Notes: generated by a model from the letters alone, not told the origin. A stretch of DNA of 51,944 nucleotides from Methanothrix sp. (GCF_024518575.1 NZ_JANIHG010000008.1:1-51944), one strand, 5' to 3'; shown: positions 1 to 9,707, counted from the first letter of the stretch. Translations and numbers: made by a program.

Positions 1-2
1 AG

Positions 3-137
3 GGCATCCGGGCACTGCTTCTTTATGCTGAAGTATTGCTCCATAAGTGGAGAGAGCCTGGCCATCAATCACATGTACACCACCTGTTAGATATGGCTTT
101 CGAATATATGGATGAATATAAAGAGACATATATATGA
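3..137 (+). CDS. C-terminal fragment of an unknown protein, cut by the window edge
   Basis: An open frame enters from the left edge and stops at TGA 135-137. It gives about 44 residues with a helical, aromatic and His-rich character (HKWREP, HHLLDMAFEYMDEY). The composition looks like the end of a real helical protein rather than noise, but the family cannot be named. The start lies outside the window. A chance frame remains possible because the fragment is short. Confidence 0.35.
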   Translation, partial: GIRALLLYAEVLLHKWREPGHQSHVHHLLDMAFEYMDEYKETYI

Positions 138-642
138 GCCTCATCCGGTGACCGGTACCAAGAATTTCCTCCTGGATCAGATCTCTTGACCGGAAATATG
201 GCATCGAAATCGGCATCCTGAGATCTGTCAATCCTTGTATGCCACCTGCAGATTGGGTGATGGAAATTATTCACCAAAAGTTGTTGTGTCTATTCTGGGT
301 AGACCACCTGGTTTTTGGTTGTGTACTTTTATGTATTCGTCTCGATTTAAGCTGAAATGGGCCTGAGGCGAGTGGAGATACACTTAACAGAATCGATATG
401 CTTGGCGATTTTGAGATGACCAATTGAAATCGGCAGCGCACCATCAGCCTCATCTTGCGCGCTGCTGGTTAAGATCCATCAAGCTATTCGAGCCCACGAC
501 CGAATGATAGACTGCAGCCGTTCCGCATGCCGGAGATCTCCACATCGTAGCTCATTTGCTTGACGTAATGGAAAGGCCTTAAATATCGGCAAATACGTAT
601 TGTGGGTTCGTCAAATCGCAAAATTTCGACGGATGTGTCCCC
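138..642. other. Gene-poor stretch before the terC homologue
   Basis: No convincing coding frame, RNA gene or repeat is visible on either strand until the TATA box near 578. A minus-strand frame at 484-942 mostly runs antisense to the terC homologue and has no family resemblance. The stretch may hold gene remnants. Confidence 0.4.
578..586 (+). promoter_or_regulatory. Archaeal TATA box for the terC homologue
   Basis: CTTAAATAT lies about 60 bases upstream of the TTG start at 643 and predicts transcription from about 610. It is the only good TATA-like element in the preceding 500 bases. Confidence 0.45.
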
Positions 643-1599
643 TTGACATCGAACCAGGTTGTGCTTTGGATCGGCTTTGGCGTTCTCGTCGTCCTGCTTC
701 TCACAGTTGATCTGGGGGTCTTCCACAGAAGATCGAGCGTCATAACAGTGAAGGAGTCGCTGATCTGGAGCGGAATCTGGACAGCGATCGCGCTTGTGTT
801 CAACATAATGATATTTCTCTGGCATGGCCAGGACAGGGCTGTAGAGTTCCTGGCAGGCTATCTCATAGAGAGATCGCTGAGCGTCGACAACCTTTTCGTC
901 TTCCTGATGATATTCAGCTACTTCCAGGTTCCCGAGACGCATCAGTACAAGGTCCTCTTCTGGGGCATCGTCGTGGCGCTTCTCATGAGGGCATTATTCA
1001 TAGCAACTGGTTTGACGCTAATAGAGCACTTCGACTGGATCATATACCTCTTCGGGGCGTTTCTCATAGTGACAGGGATCAAGATGGCCCTCCAGAGGGA
1101 GTCTAACGTGCAGCCGGACAGGAATCCGGTTGTGAGGATGTTCAGGAGCTTGATACCTTCGACAGATCACTACGATGGCGGAAGGTTCATCACCAGAGCG
1201 TACGGCAGAACCATGGCCACACCGCTTCTGATCGTTCTGGTCGCGGTTGAAATGACAGACCTGGTATTCGCAATGGACTCGATCCCCGCGGTCTTTGCCG
1301 TCACCGTCGATCCCTTCGTGGTTTACACATCCAACGTCTTTGCGGTACTCGGCCTGAGAGCGCTCTACTTCGCTCTGGCCGCCTGCGCTCACATGTTCCA
1401 CTACCTCAACCACGGTGTGATACTGATACTGATATTTGTTGGCATCAAGATGCTTCTCTCAGATGTGTACGAGATACCGGTCACATTCGCCCTTGGTGTT
1501 GTAGCCCTGGTTCTTGTGGTCTCGATGCTGGCATCTCTGGCGAGAAGCTCAGACAGAGAGCGGGTCTTGAACTGCCTGAAGAGCTACTCAGGCAAGTGA
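643..1599 (+). CDS. TerC/Alx-family integral membrane protein
   Basis: A 318-residue membrane protein with about eight or nine hydrophobic segments. It carries the TerC-family signature SVDNLFVF near residues 80-87 and a second acidic membrane motif (VEMTDLVFAMDSIPAVFA) near 203-220. Family members are linked to tellurium resistance and, in bacteria, to manganese export and metalation of secreted proteins. The substrate here is not known. No in-frame ATG lies nearby, so TTG 643 is taken as the start. The stop is directly followed by a P-type ATPase gene, which suggests one metal-homeostasis operon. Confidence 0.85.
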   Translation: MTSNQVVLWIGFGVLVVLLLTVDLGVFHRRSSVITVKESLIWSGIWTAIALVFNIMIFLWHGQDRAVEFLAGYLIERSLSVDNLFVFLMIFSYFQVPETHQYKVLFWGIVVALLMRALFIATGLTLIEHFDWIIYLFGAFLIVTGIKMALQRESNVQPDRNPVVRMFRSLIPSTDHYDGGRFITRAYGRTMATPLLIVLVAVEMTDLVFAMDSIPAVFAVTVDPFVVYTSNVFAVLGLRALYFALAACAHMFHYLNHGVILILIFVGIKMLLSDVYEIPVTFALGVVALVLVVSMLASLARSSDRERVLNCLKSYSGK

Positions 1600-1604
1600 T
1601 TTGT

Positions 1605-4127
1605 ATGCAGATCAAAGCTGCTGGTCTCTCGAGCGCTGAGGCAGAGAGGAGGCTTCGGGATGAGGGCTACAACGAGCTCCCGTCTGAGAGACGGCGTGGT
1701 CTCCTCTCAATTGCCATGGATGTTCTGAGGGAGCCGATGATAGCTCTCCTCATGGCCTGCGGAGGCATTTATTTTCTCCTAGGAGACCACAGGGAGGCGC
1801 TGATTCTGATCTTCTTCGTGTGTGTTGTGATCTCAATAACGCTCTACCAGGAGAGGAGGGCAGAGGGCGCGCTGGATGCTCTTAGGGCTCTCTCGAGCCC
1901 GAGGGCTCTGGTTATAAGGGATGGTCAGCCAGTGAGAATCCCCGGGCGGGAGGTCGTCCGCGGAGACCTCATCGTCCTTGAGGAGGGGGACCGGGTACCG
2001 GCGGATGCTGCAGTGATCTCCTGCACCAGTCTGCTGGTGGACGAATCGATACTGACTGGAGAATCTGTGCCTGTCAGGAAGACCTCCTGCGAATATCAGG
2101 AGCATCTGGAGGTCACGCCACCTGGTGGAGACGGGCTGCCCTTCGTCTACTCCGGCACGCTTGTCGTTCAGGGGAGGGGGCTGGCAAGGGTGGTAGCCAC
2201 CGGCTCCAGGACGCTGATGGGAAAAATAGGTGCGTCTCTCAAGAGCATAGAGCTCGAGGAGAGCAGGCTCAAGGGTGAGACGCGGTTGATGGTCCGCAGG
2301 CTCACAATTTTCGGTCTCGCCCTGAGCACAGTCCTCCTGGTAGCGTATGCGCTCGAGACCGGCGATCTTCTAGGCGGTCTTCTTGCAGGTATAACGCTCA
2401 CCATGGCGATACTCCCTGAGGAGTTTCCAGTTGTCCTCACGATCTTCCTCGCCCTCGGCGCCTGGAGGCTCTCCAGGATAAATGTGCTGACCAGAAACCT
2501 CTCTGCCATAGAGACCCTCGGCTCCGTCACCGTCCTCTGCACCGACAAGACGGGCACTGTGACCCTGAACAGGATGCGTGTGAGGAAGATCTTCGCGAGA
2601 GGCAGGATCTACGATTTGGATGGGGTGCTTCCAGAGGAAGTTCACGATGTCGTTGAGTTCGGGATCCTAGCCGGCAGGAGGGATCCATTCAATCCGATGG
2701 AGATCGCACTCCAGGAGATGGGGAGGAGGGAGCTCAACGGGACGGAACACATCCACGACGACTGGACATTTGTACAGGAGTATCCGCTCACAGATGACAT
2801 TCTCGCGATGTCGGTGGTCTGGATGCGCGGGAATGAGTATGTCATAGCTGCAAAGGGCGCGCCAGAATCGATATTCGATCTCTGCCATCTCGACAGGGAA
2901 GAGGTTGAGGAGCTCAGCGAGGTTGTGGAGAGGATGGCAGAGGACGGGCTGCGCGTTCTGGGGGTTGCCAGGGCCGCGATCCCGGAATCAAAGCTGCCGG
3001 ATGGGCAGCACGGTTTCGGCTTTCAGTTTCTGGGATTGCTCGGCTTCTCAGATACCCTAAGGCCAGGCGTTCCTGATGCAGTGACTGAATGCCAGAGGGC
3101 AGGCGTGAGGGTGATGCTGATCACAGGAGACCATCCTGTTACTGCATCTTCAATTGCATCCGCAATCAATCTTCACCCCGGCAATGTGCTTACCGGACCT
3201 GAGATCGAGTCGATGAGCGATGAAGAGCTCTCAAAACGCCTTAGAGATGCAAACGTCTTCGCAAGGATGGTTCCCGAGCAGAAGCTCAGGCTTGTCGAGC
3301 TCCTGAAGAGGGATGGGGAGATAGTTGCGATGACCGGAGATGGAGTCAATGACGCGCCAGCTCTGAAATCATCTCACATAGGCATCGCGATGGGCTCAAG
3401 GGGCACAGATGTCGCTCGCGAGTCCGCGGATATTGTGCTTCTGGACGATGACTTCTCCTCAATAGTCAGAGCGATACGTCTGGGGAGGAGGATCTTTGAC
3501 AACATAAGAAAGGCGACCGCGTACATACTTGCAATCCACGTTCCGATCGCAGGCATATCCATACTGCCTGTGGCTCTCGGCCAGCCGCTGCTGCTCCTTC
3601 CGATCCACATAGCCTTCCTGGAGCTCATAATAGATCCTGCGTGCTCGATAGCATTCGAGGCCGAGGCTGAGGAGAGCGATATAATGTCCAGGCCTCCTCT
3701 GGATCCAAAGACCTCGCTCTTCAGCACCGGTGTGATCGGCCTGGGCGCGCTTCAGGGGATCAGCGTTCTTGCAGTGCTCTCCGCGGTTTACCTTATGAGC
3801 ATATGGAGGGATATGAACGAGGCGAGAGCTCTGATATTCACCACGCTTGTTCTGGCAAACCTCTTTCTCATACTCATAAACAGATCCTGGTCCCAGACGA
3901 TAGTCCAGAGCATTAGGACCAGAAACTCTGCGCTCTGGATGATCTTTGGGGGGACATTGCTTCTTCTCTCGATGATACTCTACGTGCCACCGCTCAGGGA
4001 GATGTTCCATTTCGGATACCTGCACCCAAACGACATCGTGATCTGCCTCGCTCTGGCCTCCGCGAGCGTGCTCTGGTTTGAGGCTTGGAAGCTGATACTC
4101 AGAAGAGGGCGAGCCGGCCTGGCATGA
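1605..4127 (+). CDS. P2-type cation-transporting P-type ATPase
   Basis: A protein of about 840 residues with the full P-type ATPase plan: an N-terminal cation-ATPase region, an actuator domain with LTGES, the phosphorylation motif CTDKTGT near residue 314, and the hinge motif MTGDGVNDAP near 580, followed by C-terminal membrane helices. The M4 motif reads PEEFP rather than PEGLP as in classical calcium pumps. This may change ion preference, and calcium, manganese or magnesium are all possible. ATG 1605 is preferred. An in-frame GTG at 1596 would overlap the terC stop. The close linkage suggests both proteins move the same kind of cation. Confidence 0.88.
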   Translation: MQIKAAGLSSAEAERRLRDEGYNELPSERRRGLLSIAMDVLREPMIALLMACGGIYFLLGDHREALILIFFVCVVISITLYQERRAEGALDALRALSSPRALVIRDGQPVRIPGREVVRGDLIVLEEGDRVPADAAVISCTSLLVDESILTGESVPVRKTSCEYQEHLEVTPPGGDGLPFVYSGTLVVQGRGLARVVATGSRTLMGKIGASLKSIELEESRLKGETRLMVRRLTIFGLALSTVLLVAYALETGDLLGGLLAGITLTMAILPEEFPVVLTIFLALGAWRLSRINVLTRNLSAIETLGSVTVLCTDKTGTVTLNRMRVRKIFARGRIYDLDGVLPEEVHDVVEFGILAGRRDPFNPMEIALQEMGRRELNGTEHIHDDWTFVQEYPLTDDILAMSVVWMRGNEYVIAAKGAPESIFDLCHLDREEVEELSEVVERMAEDGLRVLGVARAAIPESKLPDGQHGFGFQFLGLLGFSDTLRPGVPDAVTECQRAGVRVMLITGDHPVTASSIASAINLHPGNVLTGPEIESMSDEELSKRLRDANVFARMVPEQKLRLVELLKRDGEIVAMTGDGVNDAPALKSSHIGIAMGSRGTDVARESADIVLLDDDFSSIVRAIRLGRRIFDNIRKATAYILAIHVPIAGISILPVALGQPLLLLPIHIAFLELIIDPACSIAFEAEAEESDIMSRPPLDPKTSLFSTGVIGLGALQGISVLAVLSAVYLMSIWRDMNEARALIFTTLVLANLFLILINRSWSQTIVQSIRTRNSALWMIFGGTLLLLSMILYVPPLREMFHFGYLHPNDIVICLALASASVLWFEAWKLILRRGRAGLA

Positions 4128-4230
4128 AGAGCGATGCTTCCAGACCGCGCTTGAGGAATTGTGCCACTGGAGAGCGATTCGGAGAGAATAGAGCCAGCAA
4201 CCATATTTCGGAGTGATGAGTGTGGATTGA

Positions 4231-4962
4231 TCAGAGCATGCGATCCATCAGCTCCTCTATGTGGCACATCTCAGAGATGTCGGTGAGCCCCGATATGGAC
4301 TCTGTCTCGATATCGAGCCCGAGCTCGACCGCAGCCGCAGCGGGGTTTGTGCCGCCGACCAGCGCCATCCCGAGATGATCTCGCTCCACAGGCATTCCCA
4401 GAACCTCCATGTTCGGCTCGCCGAGCTCCACGACCCCCATAATCCCTGCCTCTCTGAGCTCATCAAGCAGATCCTCTATTGTATCGCGGGAGAGCATCGG
4501 AGCCTCATGCAGGTTTCCGAGTATCCTGCCGGTCCCGGTGCGCATCATCTCGCATATGCCGGTCAGCTCCTGAGCTATGAGAAGGTCGAGGGGATCTATG
4601 GTCGTGGCCCAGTACATTATCATATCTGTGAAGCGCACAGTCTCTCCGTCTATAACCTCTATTAGCCCGCCGCCCTTCGGGCGAACAGGTATCCCGTGCT
4701 TTATGAGATATCCGTCTATGGTCATGCTGCAGACGGTGTATATCCTGAACCTCTCCCCTGCTTCCTCCAGCCTGACCAGGGGAGAGACTGCAAGACCGCT
4801 GTCTATCGCATTTTTGAATATCTCAAGCGTCTCATGAAGATCATCCCTGGCCACAAGGGATCTGTTCGTTATAACCCTGCCAGCGCCCCTCGCCGGGTCG
4901 AGACTAACCTGATGGATCAGACTCTCTATCCTGCCCAGGGCAAAGACCAGTGGTTCCTGCAT
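4231..4962 (-). CDS. Single-domain NrpR-like (DUF128) protein
   Basis: About 243 residues matching one NrpR regulatory domain, the DUF128 fold that senses 2-oxoglutarate in the archaeal nitrogen repressor NrpR. No helix-turn-helix precedes the domain. In Methanosarcina the repressor is split into NrpRI (HTH plus domain) and NrpRII (domain only), so this could be an NrpRII-type partner. ATG 4962 is preferred over the in-frame TTG at 4980. A TATA-like ATTTATCA at about 4985-4993 on this strand would start transcription almost at that ATG, giving a leaderless mRNA. No DNA-binding partner gene is in the window. Confidence 0.75.
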   Translation of the reverse strand: MQEPLVFALGRIESLIHQVSLDPARGAGRVITNRSLVARDDLHETLEIFKNAIDSGLAVSPLVRLEEAGERFRIYTVCSMTIDGYLIKHGIPVRPKGGGLIEVIDGETVRFTDMIMYWATTIDPLDLLIAQELTGICEMMRTGTGRILGNLHEAPMLSRDTIEDLLDELREAGIMGVVELGEPNMEVLGMPVERDHLGMALVGGTNPAAAAVELGLDIETESISGLTDISEMCHIEELMDRML

Positions 4963-5042
4963 TATGATATGGATCTGCAATGGTTGATAAATACATGCTC
5001 ATCCGTCCTGGGGGCCGGAGAGAACGCGATCCTTTTTCTCTG

Positions 5043-6224
5043 CTAATGCTGCTCTGATCCTGAGCATCTCGATTCGCATGAGAGGGTGAATGCGTCAGGC
5101 AGCAGTTCGCTCGCCTTCACCATCAGCGCATCGCCATTCGAGCCGACCATCACAACGTCCATATCTCCGAACTCGATCATCATCTGCCTGCATATGCCAC
5201 AGGGCGTGATGGGCTTCGGCAGCTCTCCAGCGACAGCAAGGGCTACAAGATCCCTCTCACCCGCAGCCACTGCGCTGGCTATCGCGGCCCTCTCAGCGCA
5301 TATTCCGGCGCCAGATGATGCGTTCTCCACATTTGCGCCTCTGTATATCCTCCCGCTTCTGCACAGGACTGCGGCTCCGACCCTGAACTTCGAGTAAGGG
5401 GCGTATGCCTGGTTCCTGGCATCGATGGCGGATCTGACGAGCTCATCGTATTCGCCTGTGTACGGACGCGGTATCGATCTAAGGACGCCGATGTACATGC
5501 ACTCGTGCGGCGGTATGTTCGGTATCGCAACAGGCCCCGAATCTGAGAGCTCGACCGGCGCTCCCCGTATCACGACCGCAGGAATCCCCTCATCCCCCTC
5601 GCCCATGACAAGCTGCGCGGCAGATACAAGGTTGTCGGCCACAGCCTTAACAGTTATTCTCAGTGGCCTACCGTAGAGGTCCTTTCTTCCGCGGGCGTCC
5701 TCCACGGGGAGGATGCCATCGCATGCGAGCGCAACGCCGACACATCCGAGACGGAGCGGATGGGTCCTGCTGTCTCCTATGATCACCCCTATCCTGGCGC
5801 CGTTCGAGAGAGCGTTCCTTATTCTAGAGGCTGCGTTCTTCGGATCGGATGGAAGGAGAACCACATGCCCGGGAGGCGCATTCGAATGATCCACTCCTGC
5901 GTTAGGATAAAGAAAACCGTCCTTGAGCGTCAGAACAACACCAGGTATCCCGCCAAGGATCTCATCAGACTCCCTGAGGATCAGCTCCATCTCTGCGGGA
6001 TCCTTTTCGTACCTGGATGCGAGGGAGATCGCACGCTCACCGGGTGTGATATCGGCGAGAGAGACGACGCGACCCTCTCCGGTTGCAACGAAGCTCTCGG
6101 AGACGACGATCACATCTCCATCCATGAGCCTGATGCCGGCCTCATCAAGCCCCCTTCTGAGAGATTCCACGATATCATCGCCGGGCTTCAGGAGGCCTGT
6201 CTTTATCCCGAATATCTCCAACAT
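5043..6224 (-). CDS. cofE: Fusion of F420-0:gamma-glutamyl ligase (CofE) and cytidine deaminase
   Basis: About 393 residues in two parts. Residues 1 to about 245 match CofE, which adds glutamates to coenzyme F420-0 in the cytoplasm using GTP. Residues about 258-385 match a tetramer-type cytidine deaminase with the zinc and catalytic motif CAE near 309 and PCGIC near 341-345, so the zinc site has three cysteines. The frame is continuous with a short linker and no internal stop. ATG 6224 is chosen because GGGGTGA sits just upstream and overlaps the stop of the DHPS-like gene. An in-frame GTG at 6230 is the alternative. CofE normally stands alone at roughly 250 residues, so the deaminase tail is unusual. 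Confidence 0.87.
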   Translation of the reverse strand: MLEIFGIKTGLLKPGDDIVESLRRGLDEAGIRLMDGDVIVVSESFVATGEGRVVSLADITPGERAISLASRYEKDPAEMELILRESDEILGGIPGVVLTLKDGFLYPNAGVDHSNAPPGHVVLLPSDPKNAASRIRNALSNGARIGVIIGDSRTHPLRLGCVGVALACDGILPVEDARGRKDLYGRPLRITVKAVADNLVSAAQLVMGEGDEGIPAVVIRGAPVELSDSGPVAIPNIPPHECMYIGVLRSIPRPYTGEYDELVRSAIDARNQAYAPYSKFRVGAAVLCRSGRIYRGANVENASSGAGICAERAAIASAVAAGERDLVALAVAGELPKPITPCGICRQMMIEFGDMDVVMVGSNGDALMVKASELLPDAFTLSCESRCSGSEQH

Positions 6225-6226
6225 TC

Positions 6227-7483
6227 TCACCCCTTACTTTGCGGACTGGAGGTGGTGGTTTGGTCATCAACACTCCTGTACCTGCTCACATCTGTGTATA
6301 GGACGCGCTCGATCTCGCTCGCTATTGATGGCAGAGAGAACGGCTGAAGCCTGAGCTTTCTCACAAGCCTCTCGATCTGAGCCAGCGTTCCGAATATCAC
6401 AGCTCTGTTCGCCGAAGGATCACATCTCAGGGCGCCTCGGGGCACCGCAGCATCTCCACCCGCAGCCAGCATCTCCTGCTTTATGACCAGCGCCTCCATA
6501 GGGGTTATGTCCTCGATGGCAACCGCCATAAACGAGCCCTTCTTCCAGAGTATATCATGAGCTCCCGGGTCGACCTCGACCCAGTCGAGGATGCACATCA
6601 GCTCCTCTGCCGAGCCTGCGAGCTGGAGCAGCTCAACCCTTCCGGAGCGCATCTGCCTTCCACGGGCGGCCTGGGCGATCCTGACCGCATCCCTGCATAC
6701 AGCAACATCGTGTGTTCTCACCACATGAGCTCCGTTGTAAACAGCTATGGCTGTCGCAGCTATCGATCCAGTCAGCCTCTCAGCAGGATCCCTGAGATCG
6801 AGAACAGCGCCGATGAACGACTTCCTGGAGACGGCTGCGACTATCGGCTTCATCAGTGAGCGCAGGCTTCTCATCCGATCCAGAATCGCGAGATCGTACT
6901 CGTATGTCTTTTCAGGGATCCACCGGCCGATTCCTGGATCTATCAAAATCTTTCTGGGGTCGACTCCGCCCTTCACAGCGGTGCAGACAGCCGCTGCGAG
7001 CCTGGGGATTATATCCTTCATCTCCAGGAGATCCCCGGGCCTCTCCTTTGAGGCCATGACGAGCAGCGATGCATCGTGCTCTGCGACTGCCTTTGCCATC
7101 AGGGGATCCTTGAGGCATGAGACATCGTTGATGCAGCTTGCGCCTCTCGACAGCGCGAGATCTGCTATAGATGCCCTCTGGGTGTCCACAGAGACCTCGA
7201 CATCAACATCATCCAGGATGTTCTCCAGAGCGGGGAAAAGCCTCTCACGCTCCACATCCTCTGAAATGAAAGGAGAGCCGGGCGCTGTGGATACAGCTCC
7301 GACATCTATCACCTCGGCGCCCTCATCTGCCATCTTCCTGGCGAAAGATGCCGCGCCCTCAGGCGTGGAGACGGATCCCTTGTAGAACGACTCGGCGCTC
7401 AGGTTGATTATCCCCATGAGCCTGACGGGGTGGACGTCTCCGACTTTCAATCTGCCCAGCTCGCCCTCTATGGTCAATCGCAA
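6227..7483 (-). CDS. Dihydropteroate synthase-like pterin-binding protein
   Basis: A 418-residue protein. Residues 1 to about 280 resemble the dihydropteroate synthase TIM barrel: GIINLSAESF near the start, then a GAEVIDVGA strand, VSVDTQRA, SCINDVS and LIDPGIG, with the late motif VSRKSFIGAV. The last 130 or so residues form an extra domain of unknown role. In a methanogen the likely pathway is tetrahydromethanopterin or sarcinapterin assembly, but folate synthesis is possible. The exact reaction cannot be read from sequence. The start is TTG 7483 with a weak AGAGG upstream. The gene is translationally coupled to the CofE fusion. Confidence 0.75.
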   Translation of the reverse strand: MRLTIEGELGRLKVGDVHPVRLMGIINLSAESFYKGSVSTPEGAASFARKMADEGAEVIDVGAVSTAPGSPFISEDVERERLFPALENILDDVDVEVSVDTQRASIADLALSRGASCINDVSCLKDPLMAKAVAEHDASLLVMASKERPGDLLEMKDIIPRLAAAVCTAVKGGVDPRKILIDPGIGRWIPEKTYEYDLAILDRMRSLRSLMKPIVAAVSRKSFIGAVLDLRDPAERLTGSIAATAIAVYNGAHVVRTHDVAVCRDAVRIAQAARGRQMRSGRVELLQLAGSAEELMCILDWVEVDPGAHDILWKKGSFMAVAIEDITPMEALVIKQEMLAAGGDAAVPRGALRCDPSANRAVIFGTLAQIERLVRKLRLQPFSLPSIASEIERVLYTDVSRYRSVDDQTTTSSPQSKG

Positions 7484-7680
7484 CGCCTCTGATTCCAGTG
7501 GTCTCCTTTGTGTTACCTACTATATGGCTATTCTGTTGGCGGGGAGATCTTGCTCGGGACGCGCGGAGAGGCGATCGTGCGGCGCGGCCCAAGGCCATAG
7601 GAAATCAGGCAGAAGGCCCCTTCCGGGGAAGGGTGGATGTCACAAGACCGTCCTCATGCATCCTCACACCATCCGGCAGT

Positions 7681-7688
7681 TTTAAATA
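7681..7688 (+). promoter_or_regulatory. TATA box of the trpBA operon
   Basis: TTTAAATA predicts a start of transcription near 7710 and a leader of about 38 bases to the trpB ATG. Two direct ACAATGTA repeats overlap and follow it. Confidence 0.6.
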
Positions 7689-7715
7689 CAATGTACTATT
7701 AAGTCCAACAATGTA
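7688..7715 (+). repeat. Two direct ACAATGTA repeats, candidate operator
   Basis: ACAATGTA occurs at 7688-7695 and again at 7708-7715, exactly 20 bases apart, so both copies face about the same side of the helix. They lie between the TATA box and the expected transcription start. A repressor bound there would block initiation. Whether tryptophan controls it is inference. Confidence 0.4.
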
Positions 7716-7747
7716 TTTTGTTATACATCAAACTGGTGGCGTGATTT

Positions 7748-8932
7748 ATGGATGAGATATCCTGCGAGGTCAGGTTCGGCAGATACGGTGGCAGGTTTGT
7801 TCCCGAGACGCTGGTGCAGCCGCTTGTCGAGCTCGCTGAGGCGTTTGAGAGGCTGCGAGCGGATCCGGAGTTCTCAGGGGAGCTCTCAAAACTCATGAGA
7901 GATTTCGCCGGCAGGCCGACGCCGCTTTACAGGGCTGAGAATCTCAGCAGAGCTATTGGAAGGGATGTGTACCTCAAGAGGGAGGACCTCCTCCACGGCG
8001 GCGCACACAAGATCAACAACACGCTGGGGCAGGGCCTTCTGGCCAAATACATGAAGAAGAAAAGACTGATAGCAGAGACCGGTGCCGGCCAGCATGGGGT
8101 CGCCACGGCGATCGTGGGCGCGCTGCTGGGATTTGAGACTGAGATATACATGGGCGAGGTGGATATCGAGCGGCAGCGCATGAATGTCTACAGGATGGAA
8201 CTTCTGGGCGCCAGGGTGATACCTGTCAGATCTGGTTCCAGAACACTGAAGGATGCGATAAACGAGGCTCTCAGGGACTGGGCTGCCAGTTACGAGAGCA
8301 CCCACTATCTGCTCGGAACAGTCGCCGGACCTCATCCGTATCCGTCGATCGTACGGGAGTTCCAGAGGGTCATAGGAGATGAGACTAAATCACAGATCCT
8401 CGCTGAGGAGAAGAGGCTTCCAGACTCCATAGTCGCATGCGTCGGCGGGGGATCGAATGCGATGGGCATATTCACCCCGTTCATAGAGGACGACGTCAGG
8501 CTCATAGCGGTCGAGGCTGGAGGCAGGGGTCAGGGCATGGGAACTCATAGCGCGGAGCACGGGGCGTCGCTCGCATTTGGGGATCCGGGGGTGCTTCACG
8601 GAGCCATGACAAAGATACTGCAGGATCCATACGGCCAGATACTGGAGTCGTACTCGATAGCTGCCGGCCTGGACTACCCTGGGGTGGGGCCTGAGCTCGC
8701 ACATCTTGTGGAGACGGGGAGGGTCGAGACGGCGACAGCTGGCGACAAAACCGCGATCATGGGGTTCAAGGCTCTCTCAAAGCTGGAGGGCATAATACCA
8801 GCGCTCGAATCTGCTCATGCGGTTGGATACGCGATAGAGCACCCTGAGATGCTGGGTGAGCTGAGCGTGATAAACATCTCAGGCAGAGGGGACAAGGATC
8901 TTCACACGGTGATCGCCTATGAATCTGTCTGA
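7748..8932 (+). CDS. trpB: Tryptophan synthase beta subunit (TrpB1 type)
   Basis: A 394-residue PLP enzyme that condenses indole with serine. The PLP lysine is in HGGAHKINN (Lys88), and the phosphate-binding glycine loop GGGSNAMG is present near 230. Its length and motifs match the TrpB1 class that pairs with TrpA. The ATG is preceded by GGTGGCG. The stop overlaps trpA by 14 bases, so the subunits are probably co-translated. No other trp genes are adjacent, so the rest of the pathway must be encoded elsewhere. A second, divergent TrpB2 is encoded at 39021-40373. Confidence 0.96.
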   Translation: MDEISCEVRFGRYGGRFVPETLVQPLVELAEAFERLRADPEFSGELSKLMRDFAGRPTPLYRAENLSRAIGRDVYLKREDLLHGGAHKINNTLGQGLLAKYMKKKRLIAETGAGQHGVATAIVGALLGFETEIYMGEVDIERQRMNVYRMELLGARVIPVRSGSRTLKDAINEALRDWAASYESTHYLLGTVAGPHPYPSIVREFQRVIGDETKSQILAEEKRLPDSIVACVGGGSNAMGIFTPFIEDDVRLIAVEAGGRGQGMGTHSAEHGASLAFGDPGVLHGAMTKILQDPYGQILESYSIAAGLDYPGVGPELAHLVETGRVETATAGDKTAIMGFKALSKLEGIIPALESAHAVGYAIEHPEMLGELSVINISGRGDKDLHTVIAYESV

Positions 8933-9707
8933 GGTGTTCAGGAGATGCAAACCTCTCATAGTCTACATCTGCGCCGGCGATCCCTCTCCAGATGAGACCG
9001 TGGAGATCGCAGAGCGAATAGTGCGCGCAGGTGCTGACGTGCTCGAGCTCGGCCTACCTCACTCGGACCCGATCGCGGATGGTCCCGTAATACAGGCAGC
9101 ATCCCAGAGGGCGATAGCCGCTGGCATGAACACAGACCTCTACTTCGATATCGCATCCAGAATAGATGGCGTGCCAAAGGTCTTCATGGGATACTACAAC
9201 ATGGTTTACCGGCGTGGCCTGGATAGGTTTGCATCAGACTGCAAAGCATCTGGTATATGCGGGATGATTGTGCCAGATCTGCCAGTGGAGGAATCGCGCC
9301 CCCTCAGGGAGGCGGCGAGCCGGCATGGCATAGATCTCATAAACATGATAGCTCCGAACACTCCTGATAAACGCATCCTTGAGATCATCTCCCTGAGCTC
9401 TGGTTTTGTGTACCTCGTCGCCAGATCTGGGGTCACGGGCGCAAGCGCAGATCTTCAGGAGTCTACAAGGCATCTGATAGAGAGGGTGCCTCCCGTCATT
9501 CCAAGAGCTGTTGGCTTCGGAGTCTCCAGGCCAGAGCATGCTGCTGAGCTCGTCCGCGCCGGCGCAGACGGTGTCATAGTCGGCTCTGCGTGTGTTGATC
9601 TCATTGGGAGAAGCGAGCTCGATCAGCTCGAGGATCTGATCAGACGCATGAAAAGGGCGATGACCGAGGTAAGTGTTAAGTCAGCAGCATCCATCCGGCA
9701 ATCATGA
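8919..9707 (+). CDS. trpA: Tryptophan synthase alpha subunit
   Basis: A 262-residue TIM-barrel enzyme that splits indole-3-glycerol phosphate into indole and glyceraldehyde 3-phosphate. The catalytic region [14 protein letters not shown] supplies the expected Glu43 and Asp54. The phosphate-binding strands [10 protein letters not shown] and DGVIVGSA are present near the C-terminus. The ATG lies inside trpB in another frame. The stop overlaps the start of the next gene as ATGA. Confidence 0.95.
   Translation: MNLSEVFRRCKPLIVYICAGDPSPDETVEIAERIVRAGADVLELGLPHSDPIADGPVIQAASQRAIAAGMNTDLYFDIASRIDGVPKVFMGYYNMVYRRGLDRFASDCKASGICGMIVPDLPVEESRPLREAASRHGIDLINMIAPNTPDKRILEIISLSSGFVYLVARSGVTGASADLQESTRHLIERVPPVIPRAVGFGVSRPEHAAELVRAGADGVIVGSACVDLIGRSELDQLEDLIRRMKRAMTEVSVKSAASIRQS

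Noticed and set aside
484-942. 152-residue frame on the minus strand
   Set aside because: Most of it is antisense to the terC homologue, with no recognisable domain. It reflects codon bias of the real gene.
3459-4025. 188-residue frame antisense to the P-type ATPase
   Set aside because: No family features and complete overlap with a strongly supported gene.
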